A stretch of DNA of 64,000 bases from assembly GCF_030010625.1 (NCBI RefSeq), contig NZ_JASCXN010000016.1, positions 1 through 64,000 on the forward strand, written 5' to 3'. Under the pieces are notes generated by a model. The model had not been told where the DNA came from. It searched no databases and was given only the letters and a program-made list of their open reading frames with translations. The stretch's first letter is position 1; each line of letters starts with the position of its first letter. Positions 40,503 to 49,498 of this stretch are shown here, in pieces. The stretch is from Streptomyces sp. CC208A (lineage in GTDB: Bacteria; Actinomycetota; Actinomycetes; Streptomycetales; Streptomycetaceae). A program made the position numbers and the translations under genes.

Positions 40503-41768
40503 GTGGACCTCACCGCGCGGGTTCCGGCGCTGCTGCGCGAGCGGACGTTCCGCCGCTACTGGACGGGGCAGACGGTCTCGCTCGTCGGCGACCAGATCTC
40601 CCTCATGGCCCTGCCGCTCACCGCCGTGCTCGTGCTCGGCGCCGACGCGGCCCAGATGGGCTGGCTCAAGACCCTGGAGCTCCTCCCCGCCCTGCTGCTC
40701 AACCTGCCCTTCGGAGCCTGGGTCGACCGGCGGGCGAACCGCCGGCAGATCATGATCGCCACGGATCTGGGGCGGGCGGCACTGCTGATCACCCTGCCCG
40801 TCGCGTACGCCTTCGACCTGCTGAAGCTCGGCCAGCTCTACGCCGTCGCCCTCGCGGTGGGCGCCCTGTCGGTGCTCTTCGAGGCCTGCAACTCCACTCT
40901 CTTCGCGGCCCTCGTCCCCACCGAGCGCTACGTACAGGCCAACTCGCTGGTGAACGGAAGCCGTTCGACGGCATGGCTGGCCGGGCCCGGCATCGGCGGC
41001 GTACTGGTGCAGGTGCTCACCGCCCCCGTGGCGCTGCTCGCGGACGCCCTCACCTACCTGGTGTCGGCCGGCTACCTGGCGAAGGTACCGGCGGACGAGC
41101 CCGCCCCGGCGCCCGTGGCCAAGGGGCACTTCACGGAAGGGATGCGCTGGATGGTGCGGGAGCCGTCGATGCGGGCGCTCTTCGCCGCCTCCGGCACCGT
41201 GCAGTTCTTCAACTACATGTTCCACACCCTCTTCGTGCTCTACGTGACCAAGGACCTCGGCCTCAGTGCGGGCCTGCTCGGCCTGGTGCTCGGCACCGGA
41301 GCCGTCGGGGGCCTGCTCGGCGCGCTGTGCAGCGGAGCGGTCGTCCGTCGCCTCGGCATCGGCGGCTCCATCGTCGCGGGCTTCCTCGGCTTCACCCTGC
41401 CGCTGGTTCTCATACCCGCCGCGCACGGGCCGCTGCCGCTCGTGGTGGTCGTCCTGTTCGCCGCCGAGTTCCTGTCCTGCGTCGGTGTGATGATCGTCGA
41501 CGTGGCCGCGGGGTCCTTCCAGCTGGCGCTCATACCCGACGCCCTGCGGGCCCGGGTCATGGGGGCGTACCGCACCCTCAACCACGGCTTCCGCCCCCTC
41601 GGCGCCCTCGCCGGCGGCGTGCTGGGCACGGTGATCGGCCTCCGGCCCACCCTGTGGGTCGCGACCGTGGGCGCCGTCTTCGCGGTCCTGTGGCTCCTGC
41701 CCTCGCCCCTCCCGCGCATGCGTGAACTGCCCACCCAGGAAAGGGAACCGACCGTCCCCGTGGGGTGA
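40503..41768 (+). CDS. MFS transporter
   Basis: 421 residues, twelve hydrophobic segments, N-terminal FRRYWTGQTVSLVGDQIS and the loop motif GAWVDRRANRRQIMIATDLG typical of MFS exporters of the enterobactin/macrolide efflux type. GTG 40503 has AAGGAG overlapping the end of the regulator gene, so translation is coupled. Probably an efflux pump under control of the HTH protein; the substrate is unknown. Confidence 0.9.
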   Translation: MDLTARVPALLRERTFRRYWTGQTVSLVGDQISLMALPLTAVLVLGADAAQMGWLKTLELLPALLLNLPFGAWVDRRANRRQIMIATDLGRAALLITLPVAYAFDLLKLGQLYAVALAVGALSVLFEACNSTLFAALVPTERYVQANSLVNGSRSTAWLAGPGIGGVLVQVLTAPVALLADALTYLVSAGYLAKVPADEPAPAPVAKGHFTEGMRWMVREPSMRALFAASGTVQFFNYMFHTLFVLYVTKDLGLSAGLLGLVLGTGAVGGLLGALCSGAVVRRLGIGGSIVAGFLGFTLPLVLIPAAHGPLPLVVVVLFAAEFLSCVGVMIVDVAAGSFQLALIPDALRARVMGAYRTLNHGFRPLGALAGGVLGTVIGLRPTLWVATVGAVFAVLWLLPSPLPRMRELPTQEREPTVPVG

Positions 41769-41771
41769 ACG

Positions 41772-41786
41772 AGCCGCCGAGCGGCT
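41772..41786. terminator. short hairpin between convergent genes
   Basis: AGCCGC (41772-41777) with GCGGCT (41781-41786), a loop of 3; it ends inside the stop codon of the minus-strand gene. Confidence 0.5.
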
Positions 41787-42027
41787 AAGGCGCCTCCAGC
41801 CAGCCCTCGTACTCGGCGGCGAAGCCGTCAAGGGCCGCCGGGTCGAGCAGGCCCTCCGGGTCCTCGACCACCACCAGCCACTGCGCGTCCTCGGCGTCGT
41901 CCTCGCCGGCCAGCGCGTCCCGGACCAGCTGCGGCTCCTCGGCCACCCCGAAGCGGCCGGTCAGCTCCTCGGCCACCTCCTCGGCGGCGTCGCGGTCGGG
42001 GAGCACCAGTACGTGTCGTTCACTCAC
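41785..42027 (-). CDS. small acidic conserved protein beside holA
   Basis: 80 residues, very acidic: starts MSERHVLVLPDRDAAEEVAE and contains EDAQWLVVVEDPEGLLDP. The predicted fold alternates beta and alpha segments; there is no named family I can assign. GTG 42027 lies 60 bases from the divergent holA start, so the two share a promoter region. The same small gene accompanies holA in other Streptomyces as far as I recall. Confidence 0.72.
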   Translation of the reverse strand: MSERHVLVLPDRDAAEEVAEELTGRFGVAEEPQLVRDALAGEDDAEDAQWLVVVEDPEGLLDPAALDGFAAEYEGWLEAP

Positions 42028-42087
42028 CCCGCCATTCTCGCCCGGGCCGGGAGGTGCTGTCGGTGGGGCGTGGGATGCTGGAGCGCG

Positions 42088-43083
42088 ATGGCCACCAGAA
42101 AGACTTCCAGCGACGACCTCCTCGGCCCCGTCACGCTCGCCGTGGGCCAGGAGGACCTCCTCCTCGACCGAGCCGTCCGTGAGGTGGTGGCGGCCGCGCG
42201 GGCCGCCGACGCCGACACGGACGTACGGGACCTCACCTCCGACCAGCTCCAGCCCGGCGCCCTCGCCGAGCTCACCAGCCCCTCGCTCTTCGCCGAGCGC
42301 AAGGTGCTGATCGTGCGCAACGCGCAGGACCTCTCGGCGGAGAGCGTCAAGGACGTCAAGGGTTACCTCGCCGCGCCCGTGGAGGACATCACGCTCGTCC
42401 TCCTCCACGCCGGAGGGGCCAAGGGCAAGGCGCTCCTCGACGCGGCGCGGAAGGCGGGGGCGCGGGAGGTGGCCTGCCCCAAGACCACCAAGCCCGCGGA
42501 GCGGCTGACCTTCGTCAGGCAGGAGTTCCGGGCCCTCGGCCGGTCCGCCACGCCCGAGGCGTGCCAGGCCCTCGTCGACGCCATCGGCAGCGACCTGCGG
42601 GAGCTGGCCTCCGCGGTGACCCAGCTGACGGCGGACGTCGACGGGACGATCGACGAGGCGGTCGTCGGCCGGTACTACACCGGCCGCGCCGAGGCCTCCT
42701 CCTTCAACGTGGCCGACCGGGCCGTCGAGGGGCGGACGGCGGAGGCGCTGGAGGCGCTGCGCTGGTCGCTGTCCACCGGCGTCGCGCCCGTCCTCGTCAC
42801 CAGCGCCCTCGCCCAGGGCGTACGGGCCATCGGCAAGCTGCTCACCGCGCGCGGCGGCCGCCCCGCCGACCTGGCGCGCGAACTCGGCATGCCACCGTGG
42901 AAGATCGACCGCGTCCGGCAGCAGATGCGGAGCTGGACCCCGGACGGGGTGGCCGTGGCGCTGCGGGCCGTCGCGGAGGCGGACGCGGGGGTGAAGGGCG
43001 GCGGGGACGATCCCGAGTACGCCCTGGAGAAGGCGGTCGTCGCGGTGGCGCGCGCGGCGCGGTCCCGGCGGAACGAGTACTGA
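42088..43083 (+). CDS. holA: DNA polymerase III subunit delta
   Basis: Clamp-loader subunit that opens the beta sliding clamp. 331 residues with PVTLAVGQEDLLLDRAVREV, SLFAERKVLIVRNAQDL and DDPEYALEKAVVAVARAAR at the C-terminus, all typical of the delta family; the clamp-binding N-terminal AAA-like domain lacks a Walker A, as expected. ATG 42088 has GGAG 4 bases upstream. Convergent with rpsT. Confidence 0.94.
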   Translation: MATRKTSSDDLLGPVTLAVGQEDLLLDRAVREVVAAARAADADTDVRDLTSDQLQPGALAELTSPSLFAERKVLIVRNAQDLSAESVKDVKGYLAAPVEDITLVLLHAGGAKGKALLDAARKAGAREVACPKTTKPAERLTFVRQEFRALGRSATPEACQALVDAIGSDLRELASAVTQLTADVDGTIDEAVVGRYYTGRAEASSFNVADRAVEGRTAEALEALRWSLSTGVAPVLVTSALAQGVRAIGKLLTARGGRPADLARELGMPPWKIDRVRQQMRSWTPDGVAVALRAVAEADAGVKGGGDDPEYALEKAVVAVARAARSRRNEY

Positions 43084-43492
43084 GCCGTCCCGCGCCCGTC
43101 CGCCGTCTGCCTCGGCGTCCGCCCGCCGTCCGCCGCCTGCTTCGGTGCCGGTCACGAGTGCGGTTCGCGCGTGCGGTTCGCGCGTGCGGTTCGTGGGTCG
43201 GTGCGGTTTGTCGCCGGTTGCCGTCTTGAAGGCCCCGCCCCACCCCTTCCCGGGGCCACACACCCCAGGCCCTGAAGCCCCAGACCCCTGAAGCCCAAGG
43301 CGAGGGCGCGCAGAAGGCCCCGGGCGCTCCTGGGGAAGGAGCGGCCGGGGCCTTCTGGTCACTGCTCTGTGGTCCCGTACACGCGTGGCGAACGCGTCTC
43401 GCGTACGGGCCGGGGGGCCGGGCGGGAGCGGTAGAGAGGGTCCGCTGGGTCCCGTACGGCCGGGGTACAGCCTGAGATCAGGAGATCCGGAC
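43084..43492. other. holA-rpsT intergenic region with repeats
   Basis: No gene is supported. 13-bp tandem repeats (GTGCGGTTCGCGC at 43158 and 43171, partial at 43184), a repeated CCCCTGAAGCCC-type motif near 43270-43300, and a large terminator (43311-43357). On the other side of the terminator, 43380-43490 shows nothing recognisable. Confidence 0.6.
43311..43357. terminator. bidirectional terminator between holA and rpsT
   Basis: CAGAAGGCCCCGG (43311-43323) pairs with CCGGGGCCTTCTG (43345-43357) with an inner CGCTCC/GGAGCG stem. Confidence 0.8.
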
Positions 43493-43759
43493 TCAGCCCT
43501 GGAGGGAGGCGACCTTGAGCGCCAGCGCCGACTTCTTGTTGGCGGCGGCGTTCTTGTGGATGACACCCTTCGAGACGGCCTTGTCGAGCTGACGCGAGGC
43601 GGCGCGAGCGGCCACGGTGGCCTTCTCGAGGTCGCCGGCGGCGACAGCCTCACGGGCCTTGCGGATCGCGGTCTTGAGCGACGACTTGACGGCCTTGTTG
43701 CGCAGGCGCGCCTTCTCGTTGGTCTTGTTCCGCTTGATCTGGGACTTGATGTTCGCCAC
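43493..43759 (-). CDS. rpsT: 30S ribosomal protein S20
   Basis: 88 residues, MANIKSQIKRNKTNEKARLR at the start and KNAAANKKSALALKV near the end, the family's length and composition. GTG 43759 with AAAGG at ~8 bases. Divergent from lepA; a minus-strand promoter must lie in 43770-43850. S20 binds the 5' domain of 16S rRNA. Confidence 0.98.
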   Translation of the reverse strand: MANIKSQIKRNKTNEKARLRNKAVKSSLKTAIRKAREAVAAGDLEKATVAARAASRQLDKAVSKGVIHKNAAANKKSALALKVASLQG

Positions 43760-43967
43760 TGAAAGAGCCTTTACAGGTTCGATGTTTCTTCAGGTCTGTG
43801 CCGCGCAGCTGAGAGGGCACACGAGACACAGCTGTCCACGGTATCAGGCGCCCGCGCGGCCGCCCAAACGGGGACCGGAGCCGCCCGAACCGGACGTCCG
43901 GCGCCGGGCATGGGACGATGGGGTCTACGTATCCGTTCCGAAACACCGCCCGAGACGAGAACCCTGC

Positions 43968-45836
43968 GTGCCCGCGACTCCTACCCACGTGCCCGAGCCG
44001 AGCCGTACCGACCCGGCTCTGATCCGCAACTTCTGCATCATCGCGCACATCGACCACGGCAAGTCCACGCTCGCCGACCGGATGCTCCAGCTGACCGGTG
44101 TGGTCGACCAGCGGCAGATGCGCGCCCAGTACCTCGACCGGATGGACATCGAGCGTGAGCGCGGCATCACGATCAAGTCCCAGGCGGTCCGGCTGCCCTG
44201 GGCCCCCACGGAGGGGCCGGACCAGGGCCGTACGCACATCCTGAACATGATCGACACGCCTGGGCACGTCGACTTCACCTACGAGGTCTCGCGGTCGCTG
44301 GCCGCCTGCGAGGGCACGATCCTGCTGGTCGACGCCGCGCAGGGCATCGAGGCGCAGACCCTCGCCAACCTCTACCTGGCGATGGAGAACGACCTCACCA
44401 TCGTCCCGGTCCTCAACAAGATCGACCTGCCGGCCGCCCAGCCGGAGAAGTTCGCCGAGGAGCTCGCGAACCTCATCGGCTGCCAGCCGGAGGACGTCCT
44501 CAAGGTCTCCGCCAAGACCGGCCTGGGCGTCGAGGCGCTGCTCGACCGGGTCGTCCGGGACATCCCGGCCCCCGTCGGCAACGCCGACGCTCCCGCCCGC
44601 GCGATGATCTTCGACTCCGTCTACGACTCGTACCGCGGCGTCGTCACCTACGTCCGTGTGGTCGACGGCCAGCTCAACAAGCGCGAGCGCATCAGGATGA
44701 TGTCGACCGGCGCCACCCACGAGCTCCTGGAGATCGGCACCAACTCGCCCGAGATGCTGCCGGCCGACGGCCTCGGCGTCGGCGAGGTGGGCTACCTCAT
44801 CACCGGCGTGAAGGACGTCCGCCAGTCCAAGGTCGGTGACACGATCACCAGCCAGTCCAAGGGCGCCACCGAACCGCTCGGCGGCTACAAGGACCCGAAG
44901 CCGATGGTCTTCTCCGGTCTGTACCCGCTCGACGGCTCCGACTACCCGGAGCTGCGCGACGCCCTCGACAAGCTCCAGCTCAACGACGCCGCCCTCGTCT
45001 ACGAGCCCGAGACCTCCGCCGCCCTCGGCTTCGGCTTCCGCGTCGGCTTCCTCGGCCTGCTCCACCTCGACGTGATCCGCGAGCGCCTGGAGCGCGAGTT
45101 CGGCCTCGACCTCATCGCCACCGCCCCCAACGTGGTCTACCGCGTGGTCATGGAGGACGGCAGCGAGCACACGGTCACCAACCCGAGCGAGTTCCCCGAG
45201 GGCAAGATCAGCGAGGTGTACGAGCCGGTCGTGCGCGCCACGATCCTCGCCCCCACCGAGTTCATCGGCTCGATCATGGAGCTGTGCCAGAACCGGCGCG
45301 GCACCCTCCTCGGCATGGACTACCTCTCCGAGGACCGCGTCGAGATCCGCTACACCCTGCCGCTCGCCGAGATCGTCTTCGACTTCTTCGACCAGCTGAA
45401 GTCCAAGACCCGCGGCTACGCCTCGCTCGACTACGAGCCCACCGGCGAGCAGAGCAGCTCACTCGTCAAGGTGGACATCCTGCTCCACGGCGACAAGGTC
45501 GACGCCTTCTCGGCGATCACCCACAAGGACGCCGCGTACGCCTACGGCGTGCGGCTCGTCGCCAAGCTGCGCGAGCTCATCCCGCGGCAGGCCTTCGAGG
45601 TGCCCGTCCAGGCCGCCATCGGCTCCCGGGTCATCGCCCGCGAGACCATCCGCGCCATCCGCAAGGACGTCCTCGCCAAGTGCTACGGCGGTGACATCTC
45701 CCGTAAGCGGAAGCTGCTCGAGAAGCAGAAGGAAGGCAAGAAGCGCATGAAGATGGTCGGCTCGGTGGAGGTCCCGCAGGAGGCCTTCATCGCCGTCCTC
45801 TCCAGCGACGAGTCCGGCGGCAAGACCAAGAAGTAA
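43968..45836 (+). CDS. lepA: elongation factor 4 (LepA)
   Basis: Translational GTPase that back-translocates or remodels stalled ribosomes. 622 residues: P-loop AHIDHGKSTLADRML, switch II DTPGHVDFTYEV, NKIDLPAAQP, then domains II-V and the LepA C-terminal domain (DISRKRKLLEKQKEGKKRMK). GTG 43968 is preceded by GAGACGAGA. The N-terminal 15 residues (VPATPTHVPEPSRTD) are a short extension. A strong terminator follows. Confidence 0.98.
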   Translation: MPATPTHVPEPSRTDPALIRNFCIIAHIDHGKSTLADRMLQLTGVVDQRQMRAQYLDRMDIERERGITIKSQAVRLPWAPTEGPDQGRTHILNMIDTPGHVDFTYEVSRSLAACEGTILLVDAAQGIEAQTLANLYLAMENDLTIVPVLNKIDLPAAQPEKFAEELANLIGCQPEDVLKVSAKTGLGVEALLDRVVRDIPAPVGNADAPARAMIFDSVYDSYRGVVTYVRVVDGQLNKRERIRMMSTGATHELLEIGTNSPEMLPADGLGVGEVGYLITGVKDVRQSKVGDTITSQSKGATEPLGGYKDPKPMVFSGLYPLDGSDYPELRDALDKLQLNDAALVYEPETSAALGFGFRVGFLGLLHLDVIRERLEREFGLDLIATAPNVVYRVVMEDGSEHTVTNPSEFPEGKISEVYEPVVRATILAPTEFIGSIMELCQNRRGTLLGMDYLSEDRVEIRYTLPLAEIVFDFFDQLKSKTRGYASLDYEPTGEQSSSLVKVDILLHGDKVDAFSAITHKDAAYAYGVRLVAKLRELIPRQAFEVPVQAAIGSRVIARETIRAIRKDVLAKCYGGDISRKRKLLEKQKEGKKRMKMVGSVEVPQEAFIAVLSSDESGGKTKK

Positions 45837-45853
45837 CCGGATCGGCCGACGTG

Positions 45854-45888
45854 AACGGGTCCGCGTGCCATCGGCGCGCGGACCCGTT
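45854..45888 (+). terminator. terminator after lepA
   Basis: AACGGGTCCGCG (45854-45865) pairs with CGCGGACCCGTT (45877-45888). Confidence 0.85.
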
Positions 45889-45927
45889 CGTTATCCACAG
45901 GGCCTTACGCACCGGACGCCGGAGCTC

Positions 45928-45963
45928 TAACCTGAAGCCCCCCGAAGGTTACTCGCGAGTTAG
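45928..45963 (+). promoter_or_regulatory. -10 box and palindromic operator of the acyl-CoA synthetase gene
   Basis: TAACCT (45928-45933) is a -10 box. Fourteen bases on lies GTTACTCGCGAGTTAG (45948-45963), with a perfect 10-bp core ACTCGCGAGT, just after the expected transcript start. The form TTACTC-GAGTAA resembles TetR-type operators of fatty-acid genes; the regulator is not in the window. Confidence 0.5.
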
Positions 45964-45969
45964 TCACGC

Positions 45970-46075
45970 ATACGCAAGAGCATCCGTAAGACGCGTCCGT
46001 AAGAGACATCAAGAGACATCCGTCAGGACGCAAGAGACATCCGTCAAGACGCGTACGCAGAACGCATCCGTAGTT
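45970..46075 (+). repeat. imperfect ~21-bp repeats in the acyl-CoA synthetase leader
   Basis: Variants of CAAGAGACATCCGTCAAGACG occur at least twice nearly intact (around 46010-46055), flanked by GCATCCGTAAGACG and GCATCCGTAG pieces. AT content is higher than in the surroundings. The array lies between the operator and the SD (GGAGG) of the gene. Confidence 0.6.
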
Positions 46076-46124
46076 GCACCGACCCCCGCATCCCAACAGG
46101 CACCGCCGCCGCCCGGAGGACGAC

Positions 46125-48002
46125 GTGAGCGACACCCAGACCCAGATCGAGAACCGGCCGCCCTCCGTCGCGGCGCTCTTCCTCGAACGAGTCGAGCGCA
46201 CCCCGGACGCCGAGGCGTACCGTCATCCGGTGCCCGCCGCCTCCGGCACGGGGCCGGACGACTGGAAGTCGCTCAGCTGGGCCCAGGCCGCACAGCGGGT
46301 CTACGCCATCGCCGCCGGCCTGATCGACCTCGGCGTCCAGCCGGAGGAGTGCGTCGCCCTCGCCTCCGCCACCCGCGTCGAGTGGATCCTCGCCGACCTC
46401 GGCGTCATGTGCGCCGGCGCCGCCACCACCACCGTCTATCCGCAGACCAACGCCGAGGAGTCCGCCTTCATCCTCTCGGACTCCGGGTCGACGGTGCTCA
46501 TCGCCGAGAACGCCGCCCAGCTCGCCAAGGCCGTCGAGCGCCGCGCCGAGCTGCCGGACCTCCGCCACGTCGTGATCATCGACCCCGAGGGCGCCGACAC
46601 CTCCGACGAGTGGGTGGTCACCCTCGCCGACCTGGAGAAGCGCGGAGCCTCGTACCTGGAGAAGCACCCCGAGGCGGTCAGGGAGCGGGTCGCCGCGATC
46701 ACCGCCGACCAGCTCGCCACCCTCATCTACACCTCCGGTACCACCGGCCGCCCCAAGGGCGTCCGCCTCCCCCACGACAACTGGTCGTACATGGCCAAGG
46801 CCATCGCCGCCACCGGCCTGCTCGTCCAGGACGACGTGGCCTACCTGTGGCTGCCGCTCGCCCACGTCTTCGGCAAGGTCCTCACCTCCGGCCAGATCGA
46901 GGTCGGCCACGTCACCGCCGTCGACGGCCGCGTCGACAAGATCGTCGAGAACCTGCCGGTGGTCCGGCCGACCTACATGGCAGCCGTCCCCCGCATCTTC
47001 GAGAAGGTCTACAACGGGGTCGCGAGCAAGGCCCGGGCCGGCGGCGCCGCCAAGTACAAGATCTTCCAGTGGGCCGCCGGCGTCGCCCGCGAGTACGCCA
47101 AGGTCACCCAGGACAACTTCCGGCGCACCGGCACCGCCTCCGCGCCCTTCGGCCTCACGGCGAAGCACAAGGTCGCCGACGCCCTCGTCTACGCCAAGAT
47201 CCGCGAGGCCTTCGGCGGCCGGCTGCGCGCCTGCGTCTCCGGCTCCGCCGCCCTCGCCCCCGAGATCGGCTACTTCTTCTCCGGCGCGGGCATCCACATC
47301 CTGGAGGGGTACGGCCTCACCGAGTCCTCCGCCGCCTCCTTCGTCAACCCCGGCGAGGCCTACCGCACCGGCACCGTCGGCAAGCCGCTCCCCGGCACCG
47401 AGGTCCGCATCGCCGACGACGGCGAGGTCCTGCTCCGCGGCCCCGGCATCATGGAGGGATACCACGGCCTGCCCGACAAGACCGCCGAGGTCCTGGAGGC
47501 CGACGGCTGGTTCCACACCGGCGACATCGGCGAGCTCTCCGCCGACGGCTACCTGCGGATCACCGACCGCAAGAAGGACCTCATCAAGACCTCCGGCGGC
47601 AAGTACATCGCCCCCGCCGAGGTCGAGGGCCAGTTCAAGGCCGTCTGCCCGTTCGTCTCCAACATCCTCGTCCACGGCGCGGACCGGAACTACTGCACCG
47701 CCCTCATCGCCCTCGACGAGGCCGCCATCCTGGGCTGGGCCGCCGAGCACGACCTCGCGGGCAGGTCCTACGCCGAGGTCGTCGCCGCCCCGCAGACCGA
47801 GAGGATGGTCCAGGGCTACGTGGACCGCCTCAACGAGGGCCTCCAGCGCTGGCAGACCATCAAGAAGTTCCGCCTCCTGCCCCGCGACCTCGACATCGAG
47901 CACGGCGAGCTCACCCCCTCCCTGAAGCTGAAGCGCCCGGTCGTCGAGCGCACCTACAAGGAGCTCATCGAGGAGATGTACGAGGGCTCCCGCGAGGCCT
48001 GA
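46125..48002 (+). CDS. long-chain acyl-CoA synthetase (AMP-binding)
   Basis: 625-residue ANL-superfamily enzyme, FadD15-like, activating fatty acids with ATP and CoA. P-loop LIYTSGTTGRPKGVRLPH, GYGLTESSAASFVNPG, DGWFHTGDIGEL and ITDRKKDLIKTSGGKYIAP (A8 hinge and catalytic lysine region). GTG 46125 has CGGAGG at a good distance. The 289-base leader carries a palindromic operator and repeats, so it is probably regulated. Confidence 0.94.
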   Translation: MSDTQTQIENRPPSVAALFLERVERTPDAEAYRHPVPAASGTGPDDWKSLSWAQAAQRVYAIAAGLIDLGVQPEECVALASATRVEWILADLGVMCAGAATTTVYPQTNAEESAFILSDSGSTVLIAENAAQLAKAVERRAELPDLRHVVIIDPEGADTSDEWVVTLADLEKRGASYLEKHPEAVRERVAAITADQLATLIYTSGTTGRPKGVRLPHDNWSYMAKAIAATGLLVQDDVAYLWLPLAHVFGKVLTSGQIEVGHVTAVDGRVDKIVENLPVVRPTYMAAVPRIFEKVYNGVASKARAGGAAKYKIFQWAAGVAREYAKVTQDNFRRTGTASAPFGLTAKHKVADALVYAKIREAFGGRLRACVSGSAALAPEIGYFFSGAGIHILEGYGLTESSAASFVNPGEAYRTGTVGKPLPGTEVRIADDGEVLLRGPGIMEGYHGLPDKTAEVLEADGWFHTGDIGELSADGYLRITDRKKDLIKTSGGKYIAPAEVEGQFKAVCPFVSNILVHGADRNYCTALIALDEAAILGWAAEHDLAGRSYAEVVAAPQTERMVQGYVDRLNEGLQRWQTIKKFRLLPRDLDIEHGELTPSLKLKRPVVERTYKELIEEMYEGSREA

Positions 48003-48031
48003 TCGCGACGCCTGATCGAGAGGCGGACGCC

Positions 48032-48067
48032 CACCCGGGCAGTACGGGACACCCGGGCAGTACGGGA
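48032..48067. repeat. 18-bp perfect tandem duplication before hemW
   Basis: CACCCGGGCAGTACGGGA occurs twice, head to tail, immediately before ATG 48070. It contains a possible -10 box (TACGGG), so the duplication doubles promoter sequence. Confidence 0.85.
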
Positions 48068-48069
48068 CA

Positions 48070-49311
48070 ATGGACCCCATGCCTTCCGTACTGCCCGATG
48101 GTGAGCCCATGCCCGAGGACGGGGCGCTGCCCGCGCACGCCCTGGAAGGGGCCGGGGAGCGGCCGCTCGGGTTCTATCTGCACGTGCCGTACTGCGCCAC
48201 GCGGTGCGGCTACTGCGACTTCAACACGTACACCGCGAGCGAGCTGCGGGGGGCCGGGGGAGTCCTCGCCTCGCGGGACAACTACGCGGGGCAGGTCGTC
48301 GAGGAGATCCGGCTCGCCCGGAAGGTGCTCGGGGACGACCCCCGGCCGGTGCGGACCGTGTTCGTGGGCGGCGGCACGCCGACGCTCCTCGCCGCCGGCG
48401 ATCTCGTACGGATGCTGGCCGCGATCCGGGACGAGTTCGGGCTCGCGGACGACGCCGAGGTGACGACGGAGGCCAATCCGGAGTCCGTCGGCCCCGCCTA
48501 TCTGGAGGAGCTGCGGGCCGGCGGCTTCAACCGGATCTCCTTCGGCATGCAGAGCGCCCGGCCGCACGTCCTGAAGATCCTCGACCGCACCCACACCCCC
48601 GGGCGGCCGGAGGAGTGCGTCGCGGAGGCGCGGGCCGCCGGGTTCGAGCACGTCAACCTCGACCTGATCTACGGCACGCCCGGCGAGTCCGACGACGACT
48701 GGCGGGCCTCCCTGGAGGCGGCCATCGGCGCCGGGCCCGACCACGTCAGCGCGTACGCCCTGATCGTCGAGGAGGGTACGCAGCTGGCGCGGCGCATCCG
48801 GCGCGGCGAGGTGCCGATGACCGACGACGACGTGCACGCGGACCGGTACCTGATCGCCGACGCGGCCTTCGAGGAGGCCGGCTTCTCCTGGTACGAGGTG
48901 TCCAACTGGGCCACCTCCGAGGCCGGGCGGTGCCTCCACAACGAGCTGTACTGGCGCGGCGCCGACTGGTGGGGCGCCGGCCCCGGAGCCCACTCGCACG
49001 TGGGCGGGGTGCGGTGGTGGAACGTCAAGCACCCGGGGGCGTACGCGGCGGCGCTGGGTGCGGGGAGGTCGCCGGGGGCCGGGCGCGAGGTGCTGGCGGA
49101 CGAGGACCGGCGGGTCGAGCGGATCCTGCTGGAGCTGCGGCTGCGGGAGGGGTGCCCGCTGGAGCTGCTCCGGCCGGAGGGGCTTGCGGCGTCGCGGCGG
49201 GCGCGTGACGAGGGGCTGCTTGAGGAAGGGGCGTACGCCGCGGGGCGGGCCGTGCTGACGCTGCGGGGGCGGCTGCTGGCCGATGCGGTGGTGCGGGACC
49301 TGGTGGACTGA
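48070..49311 (+). CDS. hemW: radical SAM heme chaperone HemW
   Basis: 413 residues. Radical SAM cluster motif CATRCGYCDF (CxxxCxxC) at ~44, then GGGTPTLL, ANPESVG, ISFGMQSARPHVL and YGTPGESDDDW; the C-terminal HemN-like domain carries SWYEVSNWA and GPGAHSHVGG. HemW inserts heme into respiratory proteins and lacks coproporphyrinogen oxidase activity. ATG 48070 or 48079. No SD; likely leaderless or nearly so. Confidence 0.93.
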   Translation: MDPMPSVLPDGEPMPEDGALPAHALEGAGERPLGFYLHVPYCATRCGYCDFNTYTASELRGAGGVLASRDNYAGQVVEEIRLARKVLGDDPRPVRTVFVGGGTPTLLAAGDLVRMLAAIRDEFGLADDAEVTTEANPESVGPAYLEELRAGGFNRISFGMQSARPHVLKILDRTHTPGRPEECVAEARAAGFEHVNLDLIYGTPGESDDDWRASLEAAIGAGPDHVSAYALIVEEGTQLARRIRRGEVPMTDDDVHADRYLIADAAFEEAGFSWYEVSNWATSEAGRCLHNELYWRGADWWGAGPGAHSHVGGVRWWNVKHPGAYAAALGAGRSPGAGREVLADEDRRVERILLELRLREGCPLELLRPEGLAASRRARDEGLLEEGAYAAGRAVLTLRGRLLADAVVRDLVD

Positions 49312-49327
49312 GCGGGCGCCGTGCGTC

Positions 49328-49399
49328 GGGTGCGGGTTCAGGCGCGGGAGCCTGGGCGCGGCCTCGGGGTGCGGGTTCAGGCGCGGAAGCCCGGGCGCG
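49328..49399. repeat. two ~33-bp direct repeats after hemW
   Basis: Units at 49328-49360 and 49367-49399 (GGGTGCGGGTTCAGGCGCGG...) differ at about two positions; they lie between hemW and the terminator. Confidence 0.75.
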
Positions 49400-49411
49400 C
49401 CAGAGGGCGCC

Positions 49412-49498
49412 GTTCCGTTGTGCCCACCCTCCCCCAAGGACTTCGTCCGACCCCCTGGACGAAGTCCTTGGGGGAGGAACGTATGCCCACAACGGAAC
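49412..49498. terminator. long palindromic terminator / REP-like element between convergent genes
   Basis: A 21-bp perfect stem (49428-49448 with 49457-49477) is embedded in outer arms GTTCCGTTGTG (49412-49422) and CACAACGGAAC (49488-49498). It ends at the stop codon of the DUF3097 gene and can terminate both genes. The outer arm recurs near 57890. Confidence 0.8.

Noticed and set aside
41785..43653. A 622-codon minus-strand frame across holA
   Set aside because: Only its last 80 codons (from GTG 42027) look real; the rest opposes holA and non-coding repeats.
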